Source of the DNA: Sphingomonas sp. HF-S4
GTDB taxonomy: Bacteria > Pseudomonadota > Alphaproteobacteria > Sphingomonadales > Sphingomonadaceae
Length of the DNA stretch: 64,000 nucleotides
Reading direction: 5' to 3'
Assembly: GCF_032911445.1 (NCBI RefSeq)
Contig: NZ_JAWJEJ010000001.1
Coordinates: 3,100,001 to 3,164,000 of the forward strand
In this document: positions 1 through 10,591 of the stretch, piece after piece
Layout: every line of letters starts with the position of its first letter
How positions within the stretch are numbered: position 1 is the first letter of the stretch
The notes under the pieces: model-generated
The model's input: the letters and a program-made list of their open reading frames with translations, nothing else
The model's database searches: none
What the model was told of the DNA's origin: nothing
Translations under genes and position numbers: made by a program

Positions 1-617
1 GGGACGATGTCGCCGAAACCTTGCTGATGCGCGCCCGGCGAGGTGCAGGCGTGGGCGGCCTGGCGGCGATGCCCGCGACACGGTCGTTGGGCGGCGCCAC
101 GCTGATCCGGCCCCTGCTCGGCTGGTCGCGTGCCGAGCTGGAAGCGATCGTTGCCGCGGCGGGGATCGTGCCCGTGGAGGACCCATCGAACCGCGACCCG
201 CGCTACGATCGCGCCCGCATGCGGCGGCTGCTTGCCGAATCGCCCGAGCTGCCCGCCGACCGGCTGGCGCTGGCGGCGCGCAACCTGCGCCATGCCGAGG
301 ATGCGCTCGAATGGGCGGCGGAGCGGGAGTGGGTGGCGCGGACGCAGGTCGAAGCGGGCCTAGTGCGGCTCGATCCTGCGGGCTTGCCCTATGAATTGCT
401 GCGACGGTTGGTCGAGCGGGCGATCGATTGCGTCCGCTTGGGGAAGGAAGAGGAAGGGCCGTCTTTCCCTGCGCCCCCTTCCCTTCGTGGAGACAGCCTC
501 GACAGGCTCGTCGCCACGCTGCAATCGGGCGGCACCGGTACGATTGCGGGGGTGAAAGCCGCAGCGAAACGTGCTGAATGGCGTTTCAGCCCAGCTCCGG
601 CGCGTCGATCGCACTGA
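1..617 (+). CDS. tilS: tRNA(Ile)-lysidine synthetase, 3' part
   Basis: The gene enters from the left edge in the frame beginning at base 3, so start and P-loop are missing. TilS uses ATP and lysine to turn C34 of the AUA-reading tRNA-Ile into lysidine. Visible are the DDVAETLLMRARRGAG segment and, further on, EDPSNRDPRYDRARMRR, both characteristic of the N-type PPase core and substrate loop. The remaining C-terminal part is short, as in alphaproteobacterial TilS. ftsH follows 81 bp downstream on the same strand, a common arrangement. Confidence 0.9.
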   Translation, partial: DDVAETLLMRARRGAGVGGLAAMPATRSLGGATLIRPLLGWSRAELEAIVAAAGIVPVEDPSNRDPRYDRARMRRLLAESPELPADRLALAARNLRHAEDALEWAAEREWVARTQVEAGLVRLDPAGLPYELLRRLVERAIDCVRLGKEEEGPSFPAPPSLRGDSLDRLVATLQSGGTGTIAGVKAAAKRAEWRFSPAPARRSH

Positions 618-698
618 TCGGCCCGCGCGGGTCCGTTGTTCCATTGCCATTAACCTGGGCGTGCCTATCTAGGTTGGGCGAAAGGGTTCGAGCTCGAT

Positions 699-2672
<1,974 letters not shown>

Positions 2673-2701
2673 GTTCAGTTGACGTTAAACGCGTCACGTT
2701 T

Positions 2702-2734
2702 AGCCCTCCCCCGAGTGATCGCGGGAGGGCTTTT
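2702..2734 (+). terminator. Rho-independent terminator after ftsH
   Basis: A perfect 9-bp stem AGCCCTCCC / GGGAGGGCT (2702-2710 and 2723-2731) encloses a 12-nt loop and is followed by TTTTCG. The 3' arm contains GGAGGG, which is also the only Shine-Dalgarno-like sequence for the next gene (ATG at 2738). Confidence 0.75.
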
Positions 2735-2737
2735 CGT

Positions 2738-3109
2738 ATGCGGCGTGTGATGTTGGCGATGGTTGTTGCGGCGCTGGTCCTGCCCGGCACGGCGCAGGCG
2801 ATGAGCGTCGCGCAATTCCTCGCCAAGGCCAAGGCGCTCCAGGCGCAGGGTGCGCTGGCGATCCTCTCGCCCGATGCCGAGTTGCTCAAGCGCGAAGTCG
2901 CGGCGATCCGCGCCTCCTACACGGCCGACCTGCGCGCGGCGCGGGCGGCGGGCAAGACCCCGCACAGCTGCCCGCCCGAGACCGGCAAGCCCAAGCTCAG
3001 CCCGCGCCAGATGCTCGCCGAGCTCGAGAAGATCCCCCCCGCCAAGCGGGGAATGAGCATGAAGGCGGCGGTCTACGCCTATATGAAGCGGACCTATCCC
3101 TGCCGCTGA
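2738..3109 (+). CDS. small secreted protein of unknown function
   Basis: Not recognised beyond being a sphingomonad-type exported protein. The ATG at 2738 is preferred to the in-frame ATG at 2669, because the latter would read through the ftsH terminator while 2738 has GGAGGG upstream. The 123-residue product begins with a signal peptide (about residues 1-20, MRRVMLAMVVAALVLPGTAQA). The mature part is Ala/Lys-rich and contains a mid-chain HSCPPE and a terminal TYPC, so two cysteines could pair in the periplasm. No enzyme motif was seen. Confidence 0.7.
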   Translation: MRRVMLAMVVAALVLPGTAQAMSVAQFLAKAKALQAQGALAILSPDAELLKREVAAIRASYTADLRAARAAGKTPHSCPPETGKPKLSPRQMLAELEKIPPAKRGMSMKAAVYAYMKRTYPCR

Positions 3110-3113
3110 TATT

Positions 3114-4172
3114 TCAGCCCATCATGCCCATGCTGACGAGGATCAGCAGGAAGATGGTCATTATGATCGCGATCAGATGAGTCAGCACCAACGCGCGCAG
3201 GATCGCCGACCACCAGCGCAGCCGATAGGCTTGTTGCAGCTGCCGGGTGATGTGGACGAACGGGATAAGCATCCCCGCCATACCTAGCATCTTATAGGGT
3301 GCCCCTGCCGCGCGAGCCACGGTGAGGGCAATGAACAGCAGCGACATGAACGCGATCGAATAGGTGATGAAGATGGCGTGATCGTAGAGCTTGTATTGGC
3401 GCTTCCAGAAGAACAGCAGCCACACGAAGGGCAGCGACAACGGGATGAGCAGCCAGGAGAATTTATAGACGCTCGACTGGAGCTTGTAGATCATCAGCGA
3501 CGGGTTCTGCTGCCACTTCTCGATACCGTGATCGAGTGCATACAATCCCGTGTGCGCCACCTTGACCTCGATCGGATCCTCCTTGAGCTGCTTGGCGGCA
3601 AGGTCGAGATCCTTGAGGCGCGCATCCGCTTCGGCGATCTCGCGCTCCTGCCTTGCGCGCCGCTCGCTGCCGATTTCGGACCGGTCGCGCTTCTCGATTG
3701 CGTCCTTGCGATCTTCGGTCACCTGCTTGCGCTCGACTCCGATCGCCGCGAGCGGATAGGCATTGACGCCGCGCATGTCGGTCGGCGGCGCGATCCCCGC
3801 GAACGAGAAGACTGCGAACATCGCGAAGATCGAGAACAGGAAGATCGCCATCGGCGAAACGAAGCGCGCACGCTCGCCCGCGATATAGCGCCGCGTGAGA
3901 TCGCCGGGACGCCAGGCGAGCAGCGGCAATGTCCGCCAGAACTTGCCCTCGAAATGGAACACGCCGTGGACGATCTCGTGTCCGATGGCGTGCAGCGAGC
4001 GGTGGACATGCCCCGCTTGCCCGCATTGATGGCAATGCGAGCCGATCAGTGCGGTGCCGCAATTGAGGCACAGCCCATGTGCCTGATGATGCCCCTCGCC
4101 GGCGCGCGGTTCCACCGCGCGACCCAGCAATCCTCCGGTGACGATCTCGCCGGCTGCTTCGAATTCCCCCAT
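3114..4172 (-). CDS. DUF3667 membrane protein with zinc ribbon
   Basis: The 352-residue protein begins with a zinc-ribbon-like CLNCG...CHQCG (C35, C38, C47, C50), followed by the HGVFHFEGKFWRTLPLLAWRPG stretch typical of DUF3667. A first hydrophobic segment (about 95-115) precedes a charged Lys/Glu-rich region (about 130-200), and several membrane spans fill the C-terminal third. This suggests a cytosolic ribbon and a coiled extracytosolic domain in an inner-membrane protein. Its function is unknown. It converges with the preceding gene and diverges from proA, whose start lies 48 bp away. Confidence 0.75.
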   Translation of the reverse strand: MGEFEAAGEIVTGGLLGRAVEPRAGEGHHQAHGLCLNCGTALIGSHCHQCGQAGHVHRSLHAIGHEIVHGVFHFEGKFWRTLPLLAWRPGDLTRRYIAGERARFVSPMAIFLFSIFAMFAVFSFAGIAPPTDMRGVNAYPLAAIGVERKQVTEDRKDAIEKRDRSEIGSERRARQEREIAEADARLKDLDLAAKQLKEDPIEVKVAHTGLYALDHGIEKWQQNPSLMIYKLQSSVYKFSWLLIPLSLPFVWLLFFWKRQYKLYDHAIFITYSIAFMSLLFIALTVARAAGAPYKMLGMAGMLIPFVHITRQLQQAYRLRWWSAILRALVLTHLIAIIMTIFLLILVSMGMMG

Positions 4173-4219
4173 GAGCGACGACCTATCAGCTTGCGTGAAG
4201 CCGTGCTAGCGGGTGCAGC

Positions 4220-5479
4220 ATGGCCGACGCAGACACACAGATGCTGATCGCCGACATGGCCGTGCGGGCTCGCACCGCGGCGCGCCGACTGGCGGCGATG
4301 ACCAGCGAGCAAAAGAGCCGCGCCCTGCTTTCGGCGGCGCAGGCGATCCGCGATGCGAGCGAGGCGATCGTCGCTGCGAATGCGCAGGACATGTCGGCGG
4401 CGGAGGCCTCGGGGCTGTCGGGCGCGCTGCTCGACCGGTTGCGGCTCGATGCCGCGCGAGTCGAAGCGACCGCGGCGGGGGTCGAGGCCGTGGCGAAGCT
4501 CGACGATCCCGTCGGCACGCTGATCGAGCGCGTCGATCGGCCGAACGGCTTGGTGCTGACGCGGGTGCGCATCCCGATCGGAGTGATCGGCATCATCTAT
4601 GAGAGCCGGCCCAACGTCACCGCCGATGCCGGCGCGCTCTGCGCGATGTCGGGCAACGCAGCGATCCTGCGCGGCGGCTCCGAGGCGATCCGCAGCAATC
4701 GCGCGATCCACGCAGCGTTGGCGCTGGGTCTCGAGGCGGGCGGAATGCCCGCCGACGCGATCCAGCTCGTCCCGGTTACCGATCGTGCCGCGGTCGGCGC
4801 GATGCTCACTGCCGAAGGTGCGATCGATATGATCGTCCCGCGCGGGGGCAAGAGCCTCGTCGCGCGCGTCCAGGCCGAGGCGCGCGTCCCGGTGCTCGCG
4901 CATCTCGACGGGCTCAACCACACCTATATCGATCGCGCCGCCGATCCGGCGATGGCGCGCGACCTCGCGCTCAACGCCAAGATGCGCCGCACCGGCATCT
5001 GCGGCGCGACCGAGACGCTGCTGATCGACCGCGGCTTCGCCGATCCCGCGCCGGTGCTGGCGGCGCTGGCCGAGGCCGGGTGCGAGCTGCGCGGCGACGC
5101 CGAGGTCCAGGCGATCGAGCCGCGCGTCGTCGCTGCGAGCAGCGAGGATTGGGATACCGAATATCTCGACGCGATCCTTTCGGTGAAGCTGGTCGACGGC
5201 GTCGACGCGGCGATGGCGCACATCGCCGCGCACGGATCGCATCACACCGACGCGATCGTCACCGAGGACATCGCCACCGCCGAGCGGTTCCTGGGCGAAG
5301 TCGACAGCGCGATCGTGATGTGGAACGCCTCGACTCAATTCGCCGATGGCGGCGAGTTCGGGCTCGGCGCCGAGATCGGCATCTCCACCGGCCGGCTGCA
5401 TGCCCGCGGCCCCGTCGCGCTGGAGGGGCTGACGACCTACAAATGGGTGGTCCGGGGGAGCGGACAGGCGCGGCCTTGA
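4220..5479 (+). CDS. proA: glutamate-5-semialdehyde dehydrogenase (gamma-glutamyl phosphate reductase)
   Basis: Second step of proline synthesis: NADPH-dependent reduction of gamma-glutamyl phosphate to glutamate-5-semialdehyde in the cytosol. The 419 residues match the family length. The aldehyde-dehydrogenase-type catalytic cysteine is in [10 protein letters not shown] (Cys261), and [20 protein letters not shown] and [19 protein letters not shown] are ProA signatures. proB is not in the window. The gene heads a run that continues to nadD, interrupted by a toxin-antitoxin pair. Confidence 0.97.
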   Translation: MADADTQMLIADMAVRARTAARRLAAMTSEQKSRALLSAAQAIRDASEAIVAANAQDMSAAEASGLSGALLDRLRLDAARVEATAAGVEAVAKLDDPVGTLIERVDRPNGLVLTRVRIPIGVIGIIYESRPNVTADAGALCAMSGNAAILRGGSEAIRSNRAIHAALALGLEAGGMPADAIQLVPVTDRAAVGAMLTAEGAIDMIVPRGGKSLVARVQAEARVPVLAHLDGLNHTYIDRAADPAMARDLALNAKMRRTGICGATETLLIDRGFADPAPVLAALAEAGCELRGDAEVQAIEPRVVAASSEDWDTEYLDAILSVKLVDGVDAAMAHIAAHGSHHTDAIVTEDIATAERFLGEVDSAIVMWNASTQFADGGEFGLGAEIGISTGRLHARGPVALEGLTTYKWVVRGSGQARP

Positions 5480-5510
5480 AGCCCGCGCCTCGAAGGCGTA
5501 GGTTGACGCC

Positions 5511-5774
5511 GTGAACAAACCGATGACCATCGTTGCCGATCTTAGCCCCGACACGGCTGCCGAAGTGGCGCGGATTATCGAGTTGCGTGGCTGTAGCTTT
5601 ACCGACTTCGCGATCGAGGCAATCGAGCGTGCGGTTGCAGCGGAAAGCGAGTTCATGGCCTTCATCCAGGAAGGCATAGACGATCTTGAGGCGGGCCGCG
5701 TGGTGGATCACGCCACGGTCATGGCAGAACTAGACCAAAGGATCGCCAAGCACGAGGCGCGATGCGGCCGGTAA
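5511..5774 (+). CDS. ParD/RHH-type antitoxin
   Basis: The 87-residue protein has an N-terminal ribbon-helix-helix-like segment (MTIVADLSPDTAAEVARI) and an acidic C-terminal tail, the layout of antitoxins that bind DNA and neutralise a ParE-type toxin. The start is either GTG 5511 or ATG 5523. The stop overlaps the next gene by 13 bp, indicating translational coupling. It sits between proA and nadD, which are usually neighbours or near neighbours in sphingomonads, suggesting a later insertion. Confidence 0.75.
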   Translation: MNKPMTIVADLSPDTAAEVARIIELRGCSFTDFAIEAIERAVAAESEFMAFIQEGIDDLEAGRVVDHATVMAELDQRIAKHEARCGR

Positions 5775-6037
5775 TCTGGTCGGAGGCATCGCTTCGGGAT
5801 CTTGCGGAAATAGATGCGTTTCTCGACGAACGGGATTCCAGAATCGCATCACAGATGCTTCGAGCTGTTCGAACGGCAGTGGCGCGCTTGCAAGAATATC
5901 CACAAAACGGCTGGCACGTCCGAGGCGAGTTCCGCGTCTTCAAAGTAGCGCAAACCCCCTATCGTGTCGTCTATCGGGTGGCGGCCGAAAATCTGGAAAT
6001 AGCACGCATCCGGCACGTCCGCGAAAATTGGCGCTAG
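5762..6037 (+). CDS. ParE/RelE-superfamily toxin
   Basis: The 91 residues match the ParE fold: VIWSEASLRDLAEIDAFL at the N-terminus, RLQEYPQNGWHVRGEFRVF in the middle, YRVVYRV near the C-terminus and a final basic RHVRENWR. ParE toxins poison DNA gyrase and RelE toxins cleave mRNA; the sequence alone does not decide which. The start overlaps the antitoxin and the stop overlaps the proposed nadD start, so the pair is coupled to a housekeeping gene. Base composition is visibly lower in GC than the flanks. Confidence 0.8.
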   Translation: MRPVIWSEASLRDLAEIDAFLDERDSRIASQMLRAVRTAVARLQEYPQNGWHVRGEFRVFKVAQTPYRVVYRVAAENLEIARIRHVRENWR

Positions 6038-6699
6038 CTTTGGGGAAACGCATCGGCCTCCTTGGCGGCTCGTTCAATCCGGCACATCGCGGCCACCGGA
6101 AACTCTCGCTTCACGCGCTGCGCGCGCTGGGACTCGACGAGGTATGGTGGCTGGTCTCGCCCGGCAATCCGCTCAAGCCCGTCAAGGGCATGGCGCCCTT
6201 CCCCGCCCGGCTCGCCTCGGCTCGCCGGATCGCGCGCCACGCGCCGATCCGCGCAACGGCGATCGAGGCACGGCTCAAGACCCGCTACACCGCCGACACG
6301 CTCGACAAGCTGGTGCGCCTCCACCCCAAACATCGTTTCATCTGGCTGATGGGCGCCGACAATCTCGCCCAGTTCCACCAGTGGCGCGACTGGCGCGGGA
6401 TTGCCCGGCAGGTTCCGATTGCGGTGATTGCGCGTCCGGGCTATGATGCCCGAGCTCACGCAAGTCCTGCGATGAGTTGGCTGCGGCGCGCTGTGCGGCC
6501 CGCAGGCCAGGCGAAGAAATGGACGCGTTGGAGATTGCCGGCCGTCGTGCTGCTGCGCTTTCGCCCCGATCCGACTTCGGCGACTCGCATTCGCGCCGCC
6601 GATCCTGCCTGGCACCGGCAATTCCCGGGCGCGCGCGCGATCCTGTCGCCGCCGCCCGTGCCGTCTCCACCATCGCATGCACAATCGTTGCAACCCTGA
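6028..6699 (+). CDS. nadD: nicotinate-nucleotide adenylyltransferase
   Basis: Transfers AMP from ATP to nicotinate mononucleotide in NAD synthesis. GLLGGSFNPAHRGH contains the HxGH nucleotidyltransferase motif. The middle has WLMGADNLAQFHQW, and DPTSATRIRA near the end stands in for the usual ISSTxIR motif. There is no ATG start: TTG 6028 or TTG 6040 are possible, and neither has a good ribosome site. That fits coupling to the upstream toxin gene, which it overlaps. The C-terminal tail is Pro/Ser-rich and not conserved. Confidence 0.93.
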   Translation: MALALGKRIGLLGGSFNPAHRGHRKLSLHALRALGLDEVWWLVSPGNPLKPVKGMAPFPARLASARRIARHAPIRATAIEARLKTRYTADTLDKLVRLHPKHRFIWLMGADNLAQFHQWRDWRGIARQVPIAVIARPGYDARAHASPAMSWLRRAVRPAGQAKKWTRWRLPAVVLLRFRPDPTSATRIRAADPAWHRQFPGARAILSPPPVPSPPSHAQSLQP

Positions 6700-6708
6700 G
6701 GAACTAAC

Positions 6709-7089
6709 TTGGCCACTTCTCCCAATGTGCTGCGCGGACCCGGTGCCGATGGCGTCGAGGCACTGCATGCACTCGTGATGGCTTCGCTCGACGACGACCA
6801 GGCGGTGGAAACCGTCTCGATCCCGCTCGCCGGCAAGAGCAGCATCGCCGACTATATGGTCGTCGCCTCGGGCCGCTCGACCCGCCAGGTCGCTTCGATG
6901 GCGGCCAAGCTCGCCGAGAAGATCAAGGCCGAGTTCGGTCGGAGCCCACGCGTCGAGGGCCTGCCCACCGCCGACTGGGTGCTGATCGATGCCGGCGACG
7001 TGATCGTCCACCTGTTCCGCCCCGAAGTGCGCAGCTTCTACAATCTCGAGCGGATGTGGTCGTTCGGGGAAACCGCCGGGCAGGCCTGA
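6709..7089 (+). CDS. rsfS: ribosome silencing factor RsfS
   Basis: Binds ribosomal protein uL14 and blocks subunit joining during starvation. The 126 residues include IADYMVVASGRSTRQV and GDVIVHLFRPEVRSFYNLERMW, both family hallmarks. The start is TTG at 6709, chosen because GAGG lies 7-10 bp upstream and no ATG fits. It is followed by rlmH after 16 bp, the standard nadD-rsfS-rlmH order. Confidence 0.95.
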   Translation: MATSPNVLRGPGADGVEALHALVMASLDDDQAVETVSIPLAGKSSIADYMVVASGRSTRQVASMAAKLAEKIKAEFGRSPRVEGLPTADWVLIDAGDVIVHLFRPEVRSFYNLERMWSFGETAGQA

Positions 7090-7105
7090 GCGGTCGAGGG
7101 CAGCG

Positions 7106-7528
7106 ATGCTGCTCCATATCGTCGCGCGCGGGCGCATCGGGCGCGGGCCCGAGGCCGAGCTGGTCGAGCGCTATGTCAAGCGCGTCGCCTGGCCGACCCG
7201 GATCACCGAACTTCCCGACACCGGCGGCAAGATGCCCGAGCGCGCGCCGGGCACGCGCCTCGTCATGCTGGACGAGACCGGCGAGAACCTGCCCTCGCGC
7301 GTGATCGCCGAGCGGCTGGGACATTGGCGCGACGACGGGGTGCGCGAGGTGCGCTTCCTGATCGGCGCGGCTGACGGCTTCGACGACGCCCAGCGCGCCG
7401 AGGCCGATTTGCTGATCTCGTTCGGCCGCGCGACCTGGCCGCATCTGATGGCGCGCGCGATGCTCGCCGAGCAATTGTGGCGCGCCACCTCGATCCTTGC
7501 CAATCACCCCTATCACCGCGAAGGGTGA
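7106..7528 (+). CDS. rlmH: 23S rRNA pseudouridine-1915 N3-methyltransferase
   Basis: SPOUT-class methyltransferase that methylates pseudouridine 1915 in helix 69 of 23S rRNA. The 140 residues contain the SAM-binding knot LIGAADGFDDAQRAEADLLISFGRATWPHLMARAML in pieces (GAADG, SFGRATWPH) and end in YHREG, the conserved substrate-contacting tail. It is in a tight cluster with rsfS and the downstream EnvC-like gene, which begins 3 bp after its stop codon. Confidence 0.96.
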   Translation: MLLHIVARGRIGRGPEAELVERYVKRVAWPTRITELPDTGGKMPERAPGTRLVMLDETGENLPSRVIAERLGHWRDDGVREVRFLIGAADGFDDAQRAEADLLISFGRATWPHLMARAMLAEQLWRATSILANHPYHREG

Positions 7529-7531
7529 GCC

Positions 7532-8704
7532 ATGGGGCCCAAGCGGAGCATCGCCACTGCCGCGACCTTGCTGGCCATGCTCGCCGCGGGGAGCATGGCG
7601 CCGGCGCAGGAGATGCGCGCGCAGCAGGCCAAGCTCAAATCGGCCACCGCCGCCTCCAATGCCGCCGATGCCCGCGCCCGCCAGCTCGAAGCCGCGGCGG
7701 CCAATGAACGCGATCGCGCGACAAAGGCGCGCGCACAGGAAGCCGCCGCCGCCGAACGGATCAAGGCGGCCGAGGCCGATATCGCTGCCGCCGAGGCGCG
7801 GATCGCGATCGTCGATCGGTTGCTCGCCAGCCAGCGCAGCCAGGTCGCCGAGCGCCAGGGTCCCATCGTCCGGCTGATCGCCGCGCTGCAATCGATGGCA
7901 CGGCGCCCCGCGGTGCTCGGGCTGATCCAGCCGGGATCGACGCAGGACATGGTCCATGTTCGCGCGGTGCTCGGCACGACGCTGCCAGTAGTCGAGCGGC
8001 GCACTACCGAGATCCGCGCCGAGCTCGCTCGCGTCCAGCAGCTCCGCGTCAACGCCGACACCGCGGTGCAGAGCCTGCGCGATGGCCGCACGCGGCTGGA
8101 GGCCGAACGGATCGCGCTCGTCCAGCTCGAGGCGACCCACCGCGCACGATCGCAGGCGCTCGGACGCAGCGCCTTGGTCGAATCGGACCGCGCGCTGGCA
8201 ATGGGCGAGCGCGCGCGCGACATCGTCGACCAGATGCAGAGTCAGGAGGAGGCTAACCAGGTCCAGCGCGCGCTGCTCGACCTGCCGGGCCCGCTGCCGC
8301 GGCCCGATTCGGCATCGCCTTCGCCCCCGGCAGCGCGCCCGGCCGCCTATCGCCTGCCGGTCGCCGGCCAGCTCGTCACCGGGCTCGGCGAGCTTTCCGC
8401 CACCGGGGTGCGAGCGCGCGGACTCACCCTCGCCACCACCGTCAACGCGCGCGTCGTCGCGCCCGCGGGGGGACGCGTGGTCTATGCCGGGCCCTTCCGC
8501 GGCTATGGCGGCGTCGTCATCGTCGATCATGGCGAGGGCTGGACGACGCTCGTTGCCGGGCTGGGCGGGATCGCGGTGCGCGTTGGCAACCAAGTGGCGC
8601 AGGGCGGCGTGCTCGGCCGCGCTTGGCGCGAGGGCGAGCCGCGCGTCACGATCGAGCTGCGCCGCCGCGGCCAGCCTGTCGACCTCGCGCAATTGCTGAA
8701 CTGA
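7532..8704 (+). CDS. EnvC-like murein hydrolase activator with degenerate M23 domain
   Basis: The 390-residue exported protein has a signal peptide (about 1-26), a long Ala/Glu/Arg-rich coiled coil (about 27-250), a Pro-rich linker and a C-terminal LytM/M23-like domain. The zinc ligands of active M23 enzymes are missing: the expected HxxxD region reads GVRARGLTLAT and the HxH site reads VTIELRR. It therefore should not cleave peptidoglycan and resembles EnvC, which activates amidases at the division site. It sits directly upstream of ctpA, the arrangement in many proteobacteria. Confidence 0.88.
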   Translation: MGPKRSIATAATLLAMLAAGSMAPAQEMRAQQAKLKSATAASNAADARARQLEAAAANERDRATKARAQEAAAAERIKAAEADIAAAEARIAIVDRLLASQRSQVAERQGPIVRLIAALQSMARRPAVLGLIQPGSTQDMVHVRAVLGTTLPVVERRTTEIRAELARVQQLRVNADTAVQSLRDGRTRLEAERIALVQLEATHRARSQALGRSALVESDRALAMGERARDIVDQMQSQEEANQVQRALLDLPGPLPRPDSASPSPPAARPAAYRLPVAGQLVTGLGELSATGVRARGLTLATTVNARVVAPAGGRVVYAGPFRGYGGVVIVDHGEGWTTLVAGLGGIAVRVGNQVAQGGVLGRAWREGEPRVTIELRRRGQPVDLAQLLN

Positions 8705-8767
8705 CAGGCCGTGGAAAAGCCGTTATCCTGCACTAAATCACCGAAGTCGTATTAGTTCGAAAGTCGC

Positions 8768-10105
8768 ATGATGCTTCGTCCGCTTCTCCAGGTCACCGCC
8801 GCCGTCAGCGCGCTCGCGCTCGTTCCCGTCGCCTCAGGGGCGATGGCCGGGGTCGACACCAACAGCTATCGCGAACTCGACACCTTCATGGAGGTGTTCA
8901 GCCAGGTGAAGGCGAACTATGTCGACAAGGTCGATGACAAGACGCTGATGAAGGGCGCGATCCAGGGCATGCTCGCCGCGCTCGATCCGCATTCGAGCTT
9001 CGCTGACGGCCTCGACTTCGACAATCTCAAGATCCAGACCGAAGGCAATTACGGCGGGCTCGGCCTCACCGTCACGCAGGAAAATGGCGCGGTGAAAGTG
9101 ATTTCGCCGACCGAGGACACGCCCGCAGCGCGCGCGGGAATCAAGTCCGGCGACTATATCACGCATATCGATGGCAAGTTCATCGTCGGCGGCAGCCTGG
9201 ACGAGGCGATCGAGCAGATGCGCGGCCAGCCTGGCACCAAGATCAACCTGACGATCGTCCGCGCCGGCGCCGACAAGCCGCTCCAGATGAGCATGGTTCG
9301 CGAGATCATTGTCCAGAAGCCGGTCAAGTGGGAAGTCAAGGACGGCGTCGGCTATATCAACATCAACACCTTCACCGCGCAGACCGGTGCCGACACGATC
9401 AAGGCGATCCAGGGCATCGAGAAGCAGCTCGGCCACAAGCCGCTCGGCTATGTCGTCGACCTGCGCGAGAATGGCGGCGGGCTGCTGAGCGAGGCGATCG
9501 CCGTCTCCGACGTGTTCCTCAGCCATGGCGAGATCGTCTCGCAGCGCGGCCGCGAGAAGGGCGATATCGAGCGCTACTACGCCGAATCGATGGTGCCGGG
9601 CGATCTCGCCAAGGGACTGCCGGTGATCGTGCTCGTCGATTCGGGCACGGCCTCGGCCTCGGAGATCGTCGCGGGCGCGCTCCAGGACCATCATCGCGGG
9701 CTCGTCATGGGCGTGCGCAGCTTCGGCAAGGGCTCGGTGCAGACGATCCTGCCGATGGGCGCGCGCGCGGCGCTTCGGCTGACCACCGCGCGCTACTACA
9801 CCCCGTCGGGGCATTCGGTGCAGGAAGGCGGGATCAAGCCCGACCTGCTCGTGCCCCAGATTTCCGACCCCGATTACAAGGACCGCACCGTGATCCGCGA
9901 GGCGGATTTGCGGAAGCACCTGATCAATTCGGAGAAGGTCGACGACGCGACGCTCGAGGACGATGCGCGTACCGACCCGCGCTTCGCGGCGACCGCCGAG
10001 GAACTGAAGAAGAAGGGCATCGAGGACTTCCAGCTCCATTACGCGCTGCAGACGATCGTTCGGTCGGGCGGCAAGCCGCAGGTCGCCGTCAAGGGCGGCC
10101 GCTAA
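8768..10105 (+). CDS. ctpA: carboxy-terminal processing serine protease, S41 family
   Basis: Periplasmic PDZ protease that trims cell-wall enzymes and lipoproteins. The 445 residues have a signal peptide (about 1-25), a PDZ domain (about 95-175, GGLGLTV to GDYITHIDG) and the catalytic domain with SGTASASE (residues 292-299) and, about 25 residues on, FGKGSVQT carrying the catalytic lysine. Two consecutive ATG codons at 8768 and 8771 could start it. It lies 63 bp after the EnvC-like gene. Confidence 0.95.
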   Translation: MMLRPLLQVTAAVSALALVPVASGAMAGVDTNSYRELDTFMEVFSQVKANYVDKVDDKTLMKGAIQGMLAALDPHSSFADGLDFDNLKIQTEGNYGGLGLTVTQENGAVKVISPTEDTPAARAGIKSGDYITHIDGKFIVGGSLDEAIEQMRGQPGTKINLTIVRAGADKPLQMSMVREIIVQKPVKWEVKDGVGYININTFTAQTGADTIKAIQGIEKQLGHKPLGYVVDLRENGGGLLSEAIAVSDVFLSHGEIVSQRGREKGDIERYYAESMVPGDLAKGLPVIVLVDSGTASASEIVAGALQDHHRGLVMGVRSFGKGSVQTILPMGARAALRLTTARYYTPSGHSVQEGGIKPDLLVPQISDPDYKDRTVIREADLRKHLINSEKVDDATLEDDARTDPRFAATAEELKKKGIEDFQLHYALQTIVRSGGKPQVAVKGGR

Positions 10106-10108
10106 GGC

Positions 10109-10591
10109 GTGCGCAGCGACGGGCTTCGCATCGCGCGATGGATCGCGCTCCTGCTTCCGGCGGCGTTGCTCGCTGGCGCCTGGGGATCGCAGCTGTTCGG
10201 GCTAGTGCCGTGCGAGATGTGCCATTGGCAGCGCTGGCCGCATTATGCCGCGATTCCGGTTGCGCTGCTCGCCTTTGCGCCGGTGGCGCGGCCGGTGAAG
10301 ATGCTGTTCGTGCTGTTCGCCGGGGTGCTGATCGCCGTCAGCGGGACGATCGGGGTGTTCCACGCCGGCGTCGAATATCACTGGTGGCAGGGGATCACCG
10401 CGTGCACCGCGCCGATCGGCCATGGCGATCCGATGGAGATGCTCACCCAGGCGTTGCGCCGTCCGATCGTGCGGTGTGACGTACCGCAATGGACGCTTTT
10501 CGGAATCAGCCTGGCGGGCTTCAACGCGATCCTGTCGCTCGGCGGCGCAGTCGCGATCTTCGCCCTGGCGCCGCGAAAGGCCCGCCGATGA
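10109..10591 (+). CDS. DsbB-like disulfide bond formation protein
   Basis: Inner-membrane thiol-quinone oxidoreductase that would reoxidise a DsbA-like protein. The 160 residues form about four membrane helices with two cysteine pairs in the expected places: C35/C38 (VPCEMCHWQRWPH) and C99/C123. The start is GTG, 3 bp after the ctpA stop, and the stop overlaps the coq7 start. No dsbA is visible nearby. Confidence 0.9.
   Translation: MRSDGLRIARWIALLLPAALLAGAWGSQLFGLVPCEMCHWQRWPHYAAIPVALLAFAPVARPVKMLFVLFAGVLIAVSGTIGVFHAGVEYHWWQGITACTAPIGHGDPMEMLTQALRRPIVRCDVPQWTLFGISLAGFNAILSLGGAVAIFALAPRKARR

Noticed and set aside
8834..10039. 401-codon antisense frame opposite ctpA
   Set aside because: No start context or domain; composition is that of a shadow of the protease gene.
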